Shown here: in pieces, positions 8,545 through 15,532 of the stretch
How positions within the stretch are numbered: the first letter of the stretch is position 1
Layout of the letters: the number at the start of each line of letters is the position of its first letter
Source: Herminiimonas sp.
GTDB lineage: Bacteria > Pseudomonadota > Gammaproteobacteria > Burkholderiales > Burkholderiaceae
NCBI RefSeq assembly: GCF_030655415.1
Contig: NZ_JAURVN010000012.1
Coordinates: forward strand, 1 to 15,532
Direction of reading: 5' to 3'
Length of the DNA: 15,532 nt
Program-made: the position numbers and the translations under genes
Notes under the pieces: generated by a model
The model's input: only the letters and a program-made list of their open reading frames with translations
Told to the model about the DNA's origin: nothing
Database searches by the model: none

Positions 8545-11500
8545 ATGAAAGCACTGCTCGATCTATTCAAGCAAGTTCAGCAAAACGAACAATTCGACGC
8601 GATCAAAATTGGTCTGGCGTCACCAGAAAAAATCCGTTCGTGGTCCTACGGCGAAGTAAAAAAGCCGGAAACCATCAACTATCGTACTTTCAAGCCTGAA
8701 CGCGACGGCTTGTTTTGCGCAAAAATCTTTGGCCCTATCAAAGATTACGAATGCCTTTGCGGTAAATACAAACGTTTGAAACACCGCGGTGTGATCTGCG
8801 AAAAATGCGGCGTTGAAGTCACATTGGCAAAAGTGCGTCGTGAACGCATGGGCCACATCGAGTTGGCATCGCCAACCGCGCACATCTGGTTCCTGAAATC
8901 ATTGCCATCCCGTTTGGGTATGGTTCTCGATATGACTCTGCGGGATATCGAACGCGTTCTGTATTTTGAAGCCTACGTTGTTACCGATCCAGGCATGACG
9001 CCGTTGAAGCGTTGCCAGATCATGTCGGAAGATGATTACGCTGCTAAATACGAAGAATTCGGCGACGACTTCACCGCATTCATGGGCGCTGAAGGTATTC
9101 GTGAATTGCTGCGCGCCATCGACATCGATCGCGATGCTGAAATGCTGCGTCAGGAATTGAAAGATTCCAAATCAGAAGCCAAGATCAAAAAATACGCCAA
9201 GCGTCTGAAAGTGCTTGAGGCGTTCCAACGTTCAGGCATCAAGCCTGACTGGATGATCATGGAAGTGTTGCCAGTATTGCCGCCAGAACTGCGCCCATTG
9301 GTGCCGCTGGATGGTGGCCGTTTCGCAACCTCCGATCTGAACGATTTGTATCGTCGCGTGATTAACCGTAACAACCGTTTGAAGCGTTTGATGGAACTCC
9401 GCGCGCCGGAAATCATCACCCGTAACGAAAAACGTATGTTGCAAGAAGCGGTCGATTCGTTGCTGGATAACGGCCGTCGCGGTAAAGCGATGACTGGCGC
9501 TAACAAGCGTCCGCTGAAATCGCTGGCAGAAATGATCAAAGGCAAGGGCGGTCGTTTCCGTCAAAACTTGCTGGGCAAACGCGTCGATTACTCGGGTCGT
9601 TCCGTCATCGTCGTGGGCCCGCAACTGAAATTGCATCAATGCGGCTTGCCAAAATTGATGGCTTTGGAATTGTTCAAACCATTCATTTTCAACAAGCTTG
9701 AATTGATGGGTCTGGCAACAACGATCAAGGCTGCGAAAAAACTGGTTGAGATTCAAGAACCAGTCGTGTGGGACATTTTGGAAGACGTGATCCGTGAACA
9801 TCCGGTCATGTTGAACCGTGCGCCTACCCTGCATCGTCTTGGTATTCAAGCGTTTGAACCTGTCCTGATCGAAGGCAAGGCAATTCAATTGCACCCATTG
9901 GTCTGTGCTGCATTTAACGCCGACTTTGACGGCGATCAAATGGCGGTTCACGTTCCATTGTCGATCGAAGCACAGATGGAAGCACGCACCTTGATGCTGT
10001 CTTCGAACAACATCTTGTTCCCATCAAATGGCGAACCATCGATCGTTCCTTCGCAAGATATCGTGTTGGGTCTGTACTACGCGACTCGCGAAGCGATCAA
10101 CGCCAAGGGCGAAGGCATGATGTTCCCGGACGTGTCCGAAGTCATCCGTGCTTACGACAACAAAGAAGTTGAGTTGGCAACACGTATCACTGTGCGTATT
10201 ACCGAGTATCCGAAGAATGTCGAAAGCGGCGAATTCGAAAAAACGGTAACACGTTACGAAACTACAGTCGGTCGCGCAATCTTGTCGGAAATTCTGCCTA
10301 AAGGCTTGCCGTTCTCAGTATTGAACCGCGCGCTGAAAAAGAAAGAAATTTCACGCCTGATCAACTTGTCCTTCCGTAAGTGCGGTCTGCGCGCGACGGT
10401 TGTATTTGCTGATCAATTGTTGCAATCGGGCTTCCGTTTGGCGACACGTGCTGGTATCTCGATTTGCGTCGATGACATGCTTGTGCCGAAAGAAAAAGTC
10501 TCCCTCATTGCGGCGGCCGAAGGCGAAGTTAAACAGATCGAACAGCAATATTCGTCCGGTCTGGTTACCGCTGGCGAACGTTACAACAAAGTGGTTGATA
10601 TCTGGGGCAAAGCAGGTGACGACGTCGGCAAGGCTATGATGGATCAACTCAAAGTTGAAGACGTCACCAAACGTGATGGCACCAAGACCACACAAGAATC
10701 GTTCAATGCGATTTACATGATGGCCGACTCCGGTGCGCGCGGTTCCGCAGCACAGATTCGTCAGCTGGCCGGTATGCGTGGTCTGATGGCGAAACCGGAT
10801 GGTTCGATTATCGAAACGCCGATCACCGCGAACTTCCGCGAAGGTCTGAACGTTTTGCAGTACTTCATCTCGACTCACGGTGCACGTAAAGGCTTGGCCG
10901 ATACCGCTCTGAAAACAGCGAACTCAGGTTACCTGACACGTCGTCTGGTTGACGTGACCCAAGATTTGGTCGTGATTGAAGATGATTGCGGTACCTCGAA
11001 CGGCGCCTCGATGAAGGCAATGGTCGAAGGTGGTGAAGTTATCGAAGCGTTGCGTGACCGTATCCTTGGTCGCGTTGCAGCGAATGACATCGTCAATCCT
11101 GAAACACAAGCAACTCTGTATGCAGCTGGCACATTGCTGGATGAAGACATGGTTGAAGAAATCGAAAGCCTCGGCATCGATGAAGTAAAAGTACGTACAC
11201 CACTGACTTGCGACACACGCTTCGGCCTGTGCGCAATGTGCTATGGCCGTGACTTGGGTCGCGGTTCGATGGTCAACGCCGGTGAAGCAGTTGGTGTTAT
11301 CGCTGCGCAATCGATTGGTGAGCCAGGTACACAGTTGACGATGCGTACCTTCCACATTGGTGGTGCGGCATCGCGTGCAGCAGTTGCTTCGTCGGTGGAA
11401 GCCAAGTCAAACGGTACAGTTCGCTTCACAGCGACAATGCGTTACGTCACCAACGGTAAGGGCGGCCAGATCGTCATTTCCCGTTCAGGTGAAGTACTGA

Positions 11501-12792
11501 TTACCGATGACCATGGTCGTGAACGTGAACGTCATAAAGTGCCGTACGGCGCGACCCTGATCGTCAAAGACGGCCTGCAAATCAAAGCTGGTACAGCATT
11601 GGCAACATGGGATCCATTGACCCGTCCGATCATTACCGAATACACCGGCGTGGTGAAATTCGAGAACGTCGAAGAAGGTTCGACTGTTGCGCGTCAAATC
11701 GATGAAGTGACCGGTCTGTCGACTCTGGTTGTTATCGATGCGAAACGTCGTGGCTCGGTTACCAAAACTGTTCGTCCACAGGTCAAACTGTTGAACGAAC
11801 AAGGCGAAGAAGTTAAAATCGCTGGTACCGAGCACGCAGTGACGATCGGCTTCCAGGTTGGTGCGCTGATTACTGTTAAAGACGGTCAGCAAGTTACCGT
11901 CGGCGAAGTATTGGCACGTATCCCGACCGAATCGCAAAAAACACGTGACATCACCGGTGGTCTGCCGCGTGTTGCCGAGTTGTTCGAAGCGCGTTCGCCG
12001 AAAGATGCCGGCATGCTGGCAGAAGTCACTGGTACGGTTGCGTTCGGTAAAGAAACCAAAGGCAAGCAACGTCTGGAAATCACAGACATGGACGGCGAGA
12101 AGCACGAGTTCCTGATCACCAAAGACAAACAAGTCTTGGTACATGACGGCCAAGTCGTGAACAAAGGCGAGATGATTGTTGACGGCCCAGCCGATCCACA
12201 AGACATTCTGCGTTTGTTGGGTATCGAAGCGCTGGCACGTTACATCGTCGACGAAGTTCAAGACGTGTATCGCTTGCAAGGCGTGAAGATCAATGACAAG
12301 CACATCGAAGTTATTGTGCGTCAAATGTTGCGTCGTGTTGCCGTGGTTAATCCAGGCGATGCCAACTACATCGTTGGCGAACAAGTCGAACGTTCGGAAC
12401 TGCTGGACGAAAACGACCGCGTCGTTGCTCTCGGCAAGATCCCTGCAACATACGAAAACGTATTGCTCGGTATTACCAAAGCATCGTTGTCGACGGACTC
12501 CTTCATCTCGGCTGCATCGTTCCAAGAGACCACACGTGTCTTGACCGAAGCCGCAATCATGGGCAAACGCGATGGCTTGCGTGGCCTGAAAGAGAACGTC
12601 ATCGTTGGTCGTTTGATTCCAGCCGGTACCGGCCTCGCGTTCCATCGTGCACGCAAAGAAAAAGAATCATGGGAAGCGGAAGAGCGTACAGCGTTGTTGC
12701 AATCCGAAAAAGCTGCCCGCGCAGCCGAAGCGGAAGCGCAGTTTGCTGATATCGGTAGCAGCGTGCCAGACAGCGATACCGACGCTTCGTAA
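8545..12792 (+). CDS. rpoC: DNA-directed RNA polymerase subunit beta'
   Basis: The beta' subunit carries the catalytic magnesium site, bridge helix, trigger loop and clamp. The 1415-residue frame is close to the E. coli length (1407). Zinc ligands of the clamp are C70, C72, C85 and C88. The catalytic motif NADFDGDQM is at 458-466, with D460, D462 and D464. The second zinc site is C815, C889, C896 and C899. The bridge helix/trigger loop region includes [20 protein letters not shown] (913-932) and RTFHIGG. The long insertion in the trigger loop (about 945-1130), known from Proteobacteria, is present. The tail is Ala/Glu-rich and ends SDTDAS. ATG 8545 follows GGAG (8535-8538) by 6 nt. All key residues are intact. 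Confidence 0.98.
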   Translation: MKALLDLFKQVQQNEQFDAIKIGLASPEKIRSWSYGEVKKPETINYRTFKPERDGLFCAKIFGPIKDYECLCGKYKRLKHRGVICEKCGVEVTLAKVRRERMGHIELASPTAHIWFLKSLPSRLGMVLDMTLRDIERVLYFEAYVVTDPGMTPLKRCQIMSEDDYAAKYEEFGDDFTAFMGAEGIRELLRAIDIDRDAEMLRQELKDSKSEAKIKKYAKRLKVLEAFQRSGIKPDWMIMEVLPVLPPELRPLVPLDGGRFATSDLNDLYRRVINRNNRLKRLMELRAPEIITRNEKRMLQEAVDSLLDNGRRGKAMTGANKRPLKSLAEMIKGKGGRFRQNLLGKRVDYSGRSVIVVGPQLKLHQCGLPKLMALELFKPFIFNKLELMGLATTIKAAKKLVEIQEPVVWDILEDVIREHPVMLNRAPTLHRLGIQAFEPVLIEGKAIQLHPLVCAAFNADFDGDQMAVHVPLSIEAQMEARTLMLSSNNILFPSNGEPSIVPSQDIVLGLYYATREAINAKGEGMMFPDVSEVIRAYDNKEVELATRITVRITEYPKNVESGEFEKTVTRYETTVGRAILSEILPKGLPFSVLNRALKKKEISRLINLSFRKCGLRATVVFADQLLQSGFRLATRAGISICVDDMLVPKEKVSLIAAAEGEVKQIEQQYSSGLVTAGERYNKVVDIWGKAGDDVGKAMMDQLKVEDVTKRDGTKTTQESFNAIYMMADSGARGSAAQIRQLAGMRGLMAKPDGSIIETPITANFREGLNVLQYFISTHGARKGLADTALKTANSGYLTRRLVDVTQDLVVIEDDCGTSNGASMKAMVEGGEVIEALRDRILGRVAANDIVNPETQATLYAAGTLLDEDMVEEIESLGIDEVKVRTPLTCDTRFGLCAMCYGRDLGRGSMVNAGEAVGVIAAQSIGEPGTQLTMRTFHIGGAASRAAVASSVEAKSNGTVRFTATMRYVTNGKGGQIVISRSGEVLITDDHGRERERHKVPYGATLIVKDGLQIKAGTALATWDPLTRPIITEYTGVVKFENVEEGSTVARQIDEVTGLSTLVVIDAKRRGSVTKTVRPQVKLLNEQGEEVKIAGTEHAVTIGFQVGALITVKDGQQVTVGEVLARIPTESQKTRDITGGLPRVAELFEARSPKDAGMLAEVTGTVAFGKETKGKQRLEITDMDGEKHEFLITKDKQVLVHDGQVVNKGEMIVDGPADPQDILRLLGIEALARYIVDEVQDVYRLQGVKINDKHIEVIVRQMLRRVAVVNPGDANYIVGEQVERSELLDENDRVVALGKIPATYENVLLGITKASLSTDSFISAASFQETTRVLTEAAIMGKRDGLRGLKENVIVGRLIPAGTGLAFHRARKEKESWEAEERTALLQSEKAARAAEAEAQFADIGSSVPDSDTDAS

Positions 12793-12815
12793 TTCAAGCT
12801 GTAGTTCAAGCATGC

Positions 12816-12852
12816 AACGGCATCAGGAGAAATCCTGGTGCCGTTTTTATTT
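12816..12852 (+). terminator. Strong intrinsic terminator of the rpoBC transcript
   Basis: AACGGCATCAGGA (12816-12828) pairs with TCCTGGTGCCGTT (12833-12845) over 13 positions with one G-U, capped by a GAAA tetraloop. The T-rich tract TTTTTATTT (12844-12852) follows immediately. It lies 23 nt after the rpoC stop. This is the clearest terminator in the window and separates the rpo genes from the str operon. Confidence 0.93.
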
Positions 12853-12875
12853 ATGCAAAGCCGGTTTGATTGCTT

Positions 12876-12889
12876 AAAAGATATCTTTT
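12876..12889. other. 14-bp perfect palindrome in the rpoC-rpsL gap
   Basis: AAAAGATATCTTTT is an exact dyad lying between the rpoC terminator and the str promoter, about 120 bp upstream of the -35 box. It could be a protein-binding site or chance in an AT-rich stretch. The surrounding gap from 12853 to 13009 shows no credible gene. Confidence 0.35.
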
Positions 12890-13009
12890 TGGGATAAGTC
12901 GTGTCAGATAGTAAAGTTTTCTTTTGCAATGCCGGACGTAGGTGGGGTTCATTCCATCGAATTGCCGTCTTTTCGCAACGAAATCGCAGTGCAGCCTCCA
13001 ATACACTTG

Positions 13010-13038
13010 TTGACTGTCAAAGTATAGAGGGCTATACT
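13010..13038 (+). promoter_or_regulatory. Sigma-70 promoter of the str operon (rpsL-rpsG-fusA)
   Basis: The -35 box TTGACT (13010-13015) and -10 box TATACT (13033-13038) each differ from consensus at one position and are spaced by 17 bp. A GC-rich discriminator CGCGAG (13039-13044) follows, so transcription likely starts near 13045. GC-rich discriminators are typical of ribosomal promoters repressed by ppGpp/DksA; that regulation is inferred. The location, downstream of a strong terminator and upstream of rpsL, supports the call. Both boxes are embedded in perfect inverted repeats: TTGACTGTCAA (13010-13020) and AGTATAG-AGGG-CTATACT (13021-13038). Confidence 0.85.
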
Positions 13039-13044
13039 CGCGAG

Positions 13045-13236
13045 TTCTCGATTTTAAGCTCTGCTGGGCTTAAACGCTCTTTGGTCTTGCTTCTTCGCAA
13101 TCCTCCTGCGCGTTTTTCCATCTCTGCTGTAACCGAGGCGCGCGTCGAATTAATTTCTTCCGCAATGATTCTTTAGTCCCCGAACAACCGTTTTCGGGTT
13201 CGTATTATTAATGTTGTATTAGCTGGATATAGAGCG
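13045..13236 (+). promoter_or_regulatory. Long 5' leader of rpsL
   Basis: From the inferred start site to rpsL there are about 190 nt without a gene. TTTAAGCT (13053-13060) pairs with GGCTTAAA (13067-13074), the last pair being T-G, around a 6-nt loop. CGAAC-AA-CCG (13181-13190) pairs with CGG-GTTCG (13195-13202) around a TTTT loop, leaving AA bulged. The Shine-Dalgarno before rpsL is weak (GGA at 13225-13227 or AGAG at 13231-13234). The length suggests a regulatory leader, but I do not recognise a known family. Together with 12793-13044 this fills the 444-nt rpoC-rpsL gap. Confidence 0.5.
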
Positions 13237-13620
13237 ATGCCAACCATCAATCAACTGATTCGCCAGCCGCGTGTTTCTGCACGCGTCAAGAGCAAATCGC
13301 CGGCGCTGGAAAACAGCCCGCAAAAACGTGGCGTATGTACCCGCGTTTACACCACAACTCCAAAGAAGCCTAACTCGGCTCTGCGTAAAGTTGCCAAAGT
13401 GCGTTTGACCAACGGTTTCGAAGTAATTTCGTACATCGGCGGTGAAGGCCATAACCTGCAAGAACATAGTGTCGTGCTGTTGCGCGGCGGTCGTGTAAAA
13501 GATTTGCCGGGTGTGCGTTATCACATGGTTCGCGGTGCTTTGGATACTCAAGGCGTTAAAGACCGTAAGCAAGCGCGTTCGAAGTACGGTACCAAGCGTG
13601 CAAAAGCTGGCAAGAAGTAA
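13237..13620 (+). CDS. rpsL: 30S ribosomal protein S12
   Basis: S12 sits at the decoding centre of the small subunit and controls translational accuracy. The 127-residue product begins [12 protein letters not shown] and carries [13 protein letters not shown] (39-51) and [13 protein letters not shown] (84-96). K43 and K88, where streptomycin-resistance substitutions occur in E. coli, are both lysine, so the sequence is of the sensitive type at those sites. D89 is the residue that becomes methylthiolated in many bacteria. The C-terminus has a few extra basic residues (KAGKK) beyond E. coli S12 (124 aa). It is the first gene of the str transcript, and its ribosome binding site is weak for such an abundant protein. 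Confidence 0.97.
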
Positions 13621-13628
13621 TTAAGTAT

Positions 13629-13727
13629 TTTCGCGGTCTCCGCGAAATTGTGTCGGTCCCTAATGGGCCGAGTAAGTGGATAGTTATGATGACTATCCGC
13701 GAGTGTGCGACAAACCTGTTGTTGCGC
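13629..13727 (+). promoter_or_regulatory. Four consecutive hairpins in the rpsL-rpsG spacer, candidate S7 feedback site
   Basis: Four stem-loops fill the 134-nt spacer. (1) TTTCGCGG-TCT-CCGCGAAA, 13629-13647, 8 bp perfect. (2) 13653-13671, TCGG-(T)-CCC around TAAT with GGG-CCGA. (3) GTGGATAGT/ACTATCCGC, 13676-13700, nine pairs with one G-U. (4) GTGCGACAA/TTGTTGCGC, 13705-13727, nine pairs with two G-U. Gaps between them are only 4-5 nt. In E. coli, S7 binds the rpsL-rpsG intercistronic RNA to repress its own synthesis. The location matches; the fold here is read from the sequence and binding is inferred. Confidence 0.55.
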
Positions 13728-13754
13728 CTCAACTGAAGATTGAAAGGAATCGAA

Positions 13755-14225
13755 ATGCCACGTCGTCGTGAAGTTCCCAAGCGGGACATACTGCCAGATC
13801 CAAAGTTCGGTAATGTTGATGTTGCCAAATTCGTTAACGTGTTGATGTTGTCCGGTAAAAAATCGGTCGCAGAAAACATCATCTACGGTGCGTTTGAGCA
13901 TATCCAAACCAAATCCGGTAAAGATCCACTGGAAGTGTTTACAGCTGCAATCCTGAACTGCAAACCACTGGTTGAAGTAAAGTCCCGTCGCGTTGGTGGT
14001 GCAAACTACCAGGTGCCTGTTGAAGTTCGTCCTGTCCGTCGTATGGCTTTGTCCATGCGTTGGTTGCGCGAAGCAGCAAACAAGCGCAGCGAAAAATCGA
14101 TGCCACAACGTCTCGCGGGTGAATTGCTCGAAGCTGCGGAAAGCCGCGGCGGTGCAATGAAAAAACGCGATGAAGTTCACCGCATGGCAGAAGCGAACAA
14201 GGCGTTCTCGCACTTCCGCTTCTAA
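13755..14225 (+). CDS. rpsG: 30S ribosomal protein S7
   Basis: S7 nucleates assembly of the 30S head by binding the 3' domain of 16S rRNA, and contacts E-site tRNA. The 156-residue product begins [20 protein letters not shown] and holds the signature [19 protein letters not shown] (98-116), followed by [20 protein letters not shown] (121-140) and the C-terminal [18 protein letters not shown] 13755 is chosen over an in-frame TTG at 13740 because AAGGA (13744-13748) is spaced 6 nt before it and the family begins MPRR. Codon use is mixed at the third position, like the other genes upstream and unlike fusA. Confidence 0.97.
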   Translation: MPRRREVPKRDILPDPKFGNVDVAKFVNVLMLSGKKSVAENIIYGAFEHIQTKSGKDPLEVFTAAILNCKPLVEVKSRRVGGANYQVPVEVRPVRRMALSMRWLREAANKRSEKSMPQRLAGELLEAAESRGGAMKKRDEVHRMAEANKAFSHFRF

Positions 14226-14239
14226 TAGATTGGTGTTCT

Positions 14240-14257
14240 CGCCTGCCTGTGCAGGCG
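14240..14257 (+). other. Short perfect hairpin after rpsG
   Basis: CGCCTGC (14240-14246) pairs with GCAGGCG (14251-14257) around CTGT, 14 nt after the rpsG stop. No T-run follows, so it is more likely an mRNA-stabilising or processing hairpin than a terminator. The rest of the 124-nt spacer is AT-rich and shows only the fusA ribosome binding site. Confidence 0.4.
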
Positions 14258-14349
14258 TTGTGCGCTACATGTGTAATTTGTTCGAGGCCGGGCACATTTT
14301 GGAAAAAATGGCGCTCGGTTTTGTTCATTAAAAAGAATTAGGACTAATT

Positions 14350-15532
14350 ATGGCCCGCAAGACCCCCATTGAGCGCTACCGCAATATCGGTATCTCCGCT
14401 CACATCGATGCTGGCAAGACCACCACGACCGAGCGCGTCCTGTTCTACACGGGCGTGAACCACAAGATTGGCGAAGTGCATGATGGCGCGGCCACCATGG
14501 ACTGGATGGAGCAGGAACAAGAGCGTGGCATCACGATCACGTCCGCTGCGACCACCTGCTTCTGGAAGGGCATGGCCGGCACGTTCCCGGAACACCGCAT
14601 CAACATCATCGACACCCCGGGCCACGTGGACTTCACCATTGAAGTCGAGCGTTCGATGCGCGTGCTCGACGGTGCCGTGATGGTGTACGACGCCGTCGGT
14701 GGCGTCCAGCCTCAGTCGGAAACCGTCTGGCGCCAGGCCAACAAGTACAAGGTGCCGCGCCTTGCGTTCGTCAACAAGATGGACCGCACCGGCGCCGACT
14801 TCCTGCGCGTGCGACAGATGATGGTGGACCGCCTGAAGGCCAACCCGGTCGTGATCCAGATCCCGATCGGTGCCGAAGACCGTTTCCAGGGCATCGTCGA
14901 CCTCGTGAAGATGAAGTCGATCATCTGGGACGAAGACAAGGGCGTGACCTTCAAGTACGGTGAAATTCCGGCCGACCTGGCCGACGTGTGCGCCGAGTAC
15001 CGCGAAAAGCTGGTCGAGGCCGCCGCTGAATCCAGCGAAGAACTGATGAACAAGTACCTCGAAGGCGAAGCGCTGACCGAGACCGAAATCAAGGCCGCGA
15101 TCCGCCAGCGCACGATCGCCGGCGAGATCCAGCCGATGCTGTGCGGCTCCGCGTTCAAGAACAAGGGCGTGCAGGCCATGCTCGACGCGGTCATCGAATA
15201 CATGCCTGCGCCGACGGACATCCCGCCGGTCGGCGGCACCGACGAAGACGAAGCGCCTGTCACCCGCAAGGCCGACGACAGCGAGAAGTTCTCGGCGCTG
15301 GCGTTCAAGCTGATGACCGACCCGTTCGTGGGCCAGCTGACCTTCGTGCGCGTCTATTCGGGCGTGCTGAGCAAGGGAGACAGCGTCTACAACCCGATTC
15401 GCGGCAAGAAGGAGCGGATTGGCCGGATCGTGCAGATGCACGCGAACAACCGCGAAGAAGTCAACGAAATCCGCGCCGGCGACATCGCCGCCTGCGTGGG
15501 CCTGAAGGAAGTGACCACGGGCGAAACCCTGT
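14350..15532 (+). CDS. fusA: Elongation factor G (partial, 3' end outside window)
   Basis: EF-G is the GTPase that drives translocation on the ribosome. 394 codons are visible of about 700. Motifs: P-loop [11 protein letters not shown] (17-27), switch [12 protein letters not shown] (59-69), DTPGHVDF (88-95) with catalytic H92, NKMD (142-145) and GSA (266-268). Domain II begins near residue 313 ([18 protein letters not shown]). ATG 14350 follows AGGA (14340-14343) by 6 nt. D114 replaces the Cys found here in E. coli EF-G. Codon use is sharply different from all upstream genes: 66 of the first 80 codons end in G or C, against 28 of the first 60 in rpsG, and lysine is always AAG. This suggests transfer or a chimeric sequence. 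The protein itself is clearly betaproteobacterial-like. Confidence 0.96.
   Translation, partial: MARKTPIERYRNIGISAHIDAGKTTTTERVLFYTGVNHKIGEVHDGAATMDWMEQEQERGITITSAATTCFWKGMAGTFPEHRINIIDTPGHVDFTIEVERSMRVLDGAVMVYDAVGGVQPQSETVWRQANKYKVPRLAFVNKMDRTGADFLRVRQMMVDRLKANPVVIQIPIGAEDRFQGIVDLVKMKSIIWDEDKGVTFKYGEIPADLADVCAEYREKLVEAAAESSEELMNKYLEGEALTETEIKAAIRQRTIAGEIQPMLCGSAFKNKGVQAMLDAVIEYMPAPTDIPPVGGTDEDEAPVTRKADDSEKFSALAFKLMTDPFVGQLTFVRVYSGVLSKGDSVYNPIRGKKERIGRIVQMHANNREEVNEIRAGDIAACVGLKEVTTGETL

Noticed and set aside
8418..8699. 93-codon + strand frame crossing the rpoB-rpoC spacer into rpoC
   Set aside because: It overlaps the first 155 bases of rpoC in another frame, has no convincing ribosome binding site and no recognisable content.
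11485..12645. 386-codon open frame on the - strand inside rpoC
   Set aside because: It is entirely antisense to intact rpoC, has unlikely His/Phe/Asn-rich composition and no ribosome binding site that I can support.
13021..13049. Possible divergent promoter from the TATACT on the - strand of the str promoter dyad
   Set aside because: The matching -35 position on the - strand reads GAGAAC, far from consensus, and there is no - strand gene to serve.
12901..13176. 91-codon open frame in the rpoC-rpsL gap
   Set aside because: It starts with GTG without a clear ribosome binding site, runs through the str promoter and leader, and matches no family I recognise. Chance is the simpler explanation.
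14344..15441. 365-codon open frame on the - strand opposite fusA
   Set aside because: It is a shadow of the GC-rich fusA codons, giving a His/Asp/Val-rich product with no known domain.
1..15532. CRISPR array, insertion sequence, prophage or defence island
   Set aside because: No spaced direct repeats, transposase, integrase or terminal inverted repeats are visible. Apart from the fusA composition shift, the block is ordinary core genome.

Overview
This window is a core-genome block of translation and transcription genes, all on the + strand. The order is tuf (3' end) - tRNA-Trp - secE - nusG - rplK - rplA - rplJ - rplL - rpoB - rpoC, then rpsL - rpsG - fusA (cut by the window end). This order, with tRNA-Trp between tuf and secE and the str genes directly behind rpoC, is typical of Betaproteobacteria. 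The protein sequences and moderate base composition suggest Burkholderiales, probably Oxalobacteraceae close to Herminiimonas/Janthinobacterium. The family-level placement is inference from remembered sequences, not from a search.

Layout: 1-134 is the EF-Tu C-terminus, followed by a stem-loop and a complete CCA-encoding tRNA-Trp. 319-1307 holds secE and nusG, overlapping by one base. 1441-2567 holds rplK and rplA, also overlapping by one base. A 314-nt leader precedes rplJ, which uses a TTG start, and rplL follows. A large stem-loop plus T-tract lies between rplL and rpoB and probably acts as an attenuator. rpoB and rpoC are full length with intact catalytic and zinc-binding residues and are separated by a 253-nt spacer with a perfect 10-bp hairpin. 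A strong intrinsic terminator closes the rpoC transcript. A near-consensus sigma-70 promoter then starts the str transcript with a leader of about 190 nt. The rpsL-rpsG spacer folds on paper into four consecutive hairpins, a good candidate for the S7 feedback site.

The genes supply tRNA and elongation factors (tuf, fusA), ribosomal proteins of the stalk and the decoding centre (L11, L1, L10, L7/L12, S12, S7), the RNA polymerase large subunits, the elongation/antitermination factor NusG and the translocon subunit SecE. Regulation visible in the DNA is mostly post-transcriptional: leaders, coupled starts and attenuator-like hairpins.

I do not see an undescribed multi-gene system here. The most notable anomaly is an abrupt change in base composition and codon use at the fusA start codon: fusA looks as if it came from a more GC-rich betaproteobacterial background, or the sequence is a chimera. 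The next most interesting signals are the str promoter, built of abutting perfect inverted repeats, and the four-hairpin rpsL-rpsG spacer.
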